Both the position numbers and the translations under genes were made by a program. The notes under the pieces are model-generated. The model had not been told where the DNA came from. It saw nothing but the letters and a program-made list of their open reading frames with translations, and made no database searches. Shown piece by piece: positions 62,967 to 64,000 of a stretch of 64,000 nucleotides of DNA (its first letter is position 1; each line of letters begins with the position of its first letter). Source of the DNA: Dendrophyllia cribrosa (Eukaryota; Cnidaria; Anthozoa; Scleractinia; Dendrophylliidae); contig JAJLRJ010000005.1 of the NCBI GenBank assembly GCA_024195265.1, positions 33,428,536 to 33,492,535 of the forward strand, given 5' to 3'.

Positions 62967-64000
62967 CGAGTCAATCACCAAACTACTGGCTCCATGTCGT
63001 CGCAAATCATTTGCATTTCCCACTATTTTCTACAATACAAGGTAATCTATCCTTAGATCTTTTCAGATTTCGTTTTATTTTTCGTTTTGTAACAAGCATG
63101 CATGGCTAAATATCTTGCATGAGTCACCAAACGAAATCAAAGTACTCCTTTTACGCCTCGCAAATGTGTCATATAACTAGTTCTTGGATTGTCTGCTAGG
63201 ATCGCAGGTTGAAGTGAATCAGGAAGCCAACCCAATATTCAATTGTGTTCAGTTGCTAAAGTGCCTTGCTCATTCGGCGTAACTCACTAAGTTCGGTAGA
63301 ATACTTAGGTTTTTGGGCAATAAAACCAAGCAGTCAAAAATGCAAATGTTTGTGATTTATAAATTTCAGAGAAAGAGAAATCAATAATTTAGCGAGAAAG
63401 AGCGAAGCGGTGAATAAGTTAGAATACGTTAGTGTTATTACTGAGATATCTTGGTAAAAAGGGGGCGGGGGAGAGTTTACTCAAGCGCGCATCAGTTAGA
63501 CGGCTTTGAACACAGTGTGAATACCCATGACTTGCCCCGTAGAGAAACACGTTTGGAAAAGTATACTATACTGTATTTCCCTATATTAAGTCCATTTTAT
63601 CATTAAAAATACCGTATAAATTTACTGCAATAAACACCAAACCCCAAACACCAAACCAAAACTAGCTAAAATGCCGTTTAGAAGCTATAAAGACGCCAAG
63701 AAACAACAGATAGACATTATTTAATGAAGTACGAACACTTTAATGGCTGTTTAGTTATAATTTTTATATTTTGTCAAACTCACAATAAAATTTCATACAA
63801 ATCCTTCTATTTTTGTCGTTGAGGAATCTGGTTATGAATCTGGGCACCCTGTGATTTGAAAAGGCTCCCTTCATAACAATTCTGAAAATCAATTTTGTGC
63901 GTGGAACAAAATCAGGAACCCCATAAGTTCTGATTTCGATTTGAGTACAAAAAAAGTCTGATTTACCACTTTTTTTATAGGTGAAAAGTAAAACTACATT
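62967..64000. other. no gene seen
   Basis: AT-rich with no supported coding region, RNA gene or repeat; contains CCAAACCCCAAACACCAAACC near 63637. Confidence 0.5.

Overview
The window is eukaryotic, repeat-dominated DNA, most likely from a marine invertebrate such as a cnidarian (coral or anemone). That guess rests on the mix of element families (Polinton/Maverick, Penelope-like, DIRS-like, Harbinger-like, a long-TIR DNA transposon with a spliced gene), not on any host gene. I see no convincing single-copy host gene, rRNA or tRNA. Almost everything that can be named belongs to a mobile element, many of them nested.

Layout. 1-577: fragment of an old Polinton (integrase N-terminus plus a small helical gene) ending in a TA microsatellite. 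613-~3200: 5'-truncated Penelope-like element (reverse transcriptase plus GIY-YIG endonuclease, one nonsense codon). ~3480-8650: DIRS-like tyrosine-recombinase retroelement on the minus strand (gag, RT, RNase H, recombinase), a ~220-bp tandem repeat, and an SGNH-hydrolase pseudogene. 8955-26960: a non-autonomous TIR element built on a TATCAC-containing palindrome. Inside it, at 9045-25217, lies a complete 16.2-kb Polinton with a perfect 6-bp target duplication (TATCAC). 27000-27900: fragments with hammerhead-like motifs. 27937-34723: the decayed remainder of an old Polinton, in the same orientation as the 1-577 fragment and probably the same copy, now split by the insertions between them. 36183-39442: three nested TIR elements with a Harbinger-transposase relic. 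39590-50156: a 10.5-kb TIR element holding seven head-to-tail repeat units. 51531-54318: a palindromic GTTCGATT element, a Penelope RT relic and two local duplications. 55174-62963: a 7.8-kb DNA transposon with ~690-bp TIRs, a 3-bp TSD (TAC) and a three-exon gene for a 1,566-residue protein.

The complete Polinton is the richest unit. The left third carries the protein-primed-type DNA polymerase B and the integrase. The centre carries small membrane/helical proteins, the packaging ATPase, the putative major capsid protein, a coiled-coil membrane protein, a large C-terminally anchored protein, a putative penton protein and a membrane/helical protein. The right end carries a zinc-ribbon protein that looks like a VLTF3-type late transcription factor, an F-box-like/zinc-finger protein, a YqaJ/lambda-exonuclease-type nuclease and a zinc-finger protein. 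About a dozen of these genes have a TATATA-type motif within about 2-20 bases of the ATG, too close for an ordinary Pol II TATA box, which suggests a virus-like promoter class. Each terminus is itself a ~125-bp near-perfect hairpin. Several genes (polymerase, ATPase, VLTF3-like) have one or a few frame breaks, so this copy is either recently dead or partly mis-assembled at homopolymers.

The two best candidates for something under-described are the Polinton's late-promoter/VLTF3-like/terminal-hairpin combination and the three-exon long-TIR transposon. The latter's FEN/XPG-like nuclease signature, CXC-type cysteine cluster and 3-bp TSD point to the poorly characterised Academ superfamily or a relative.
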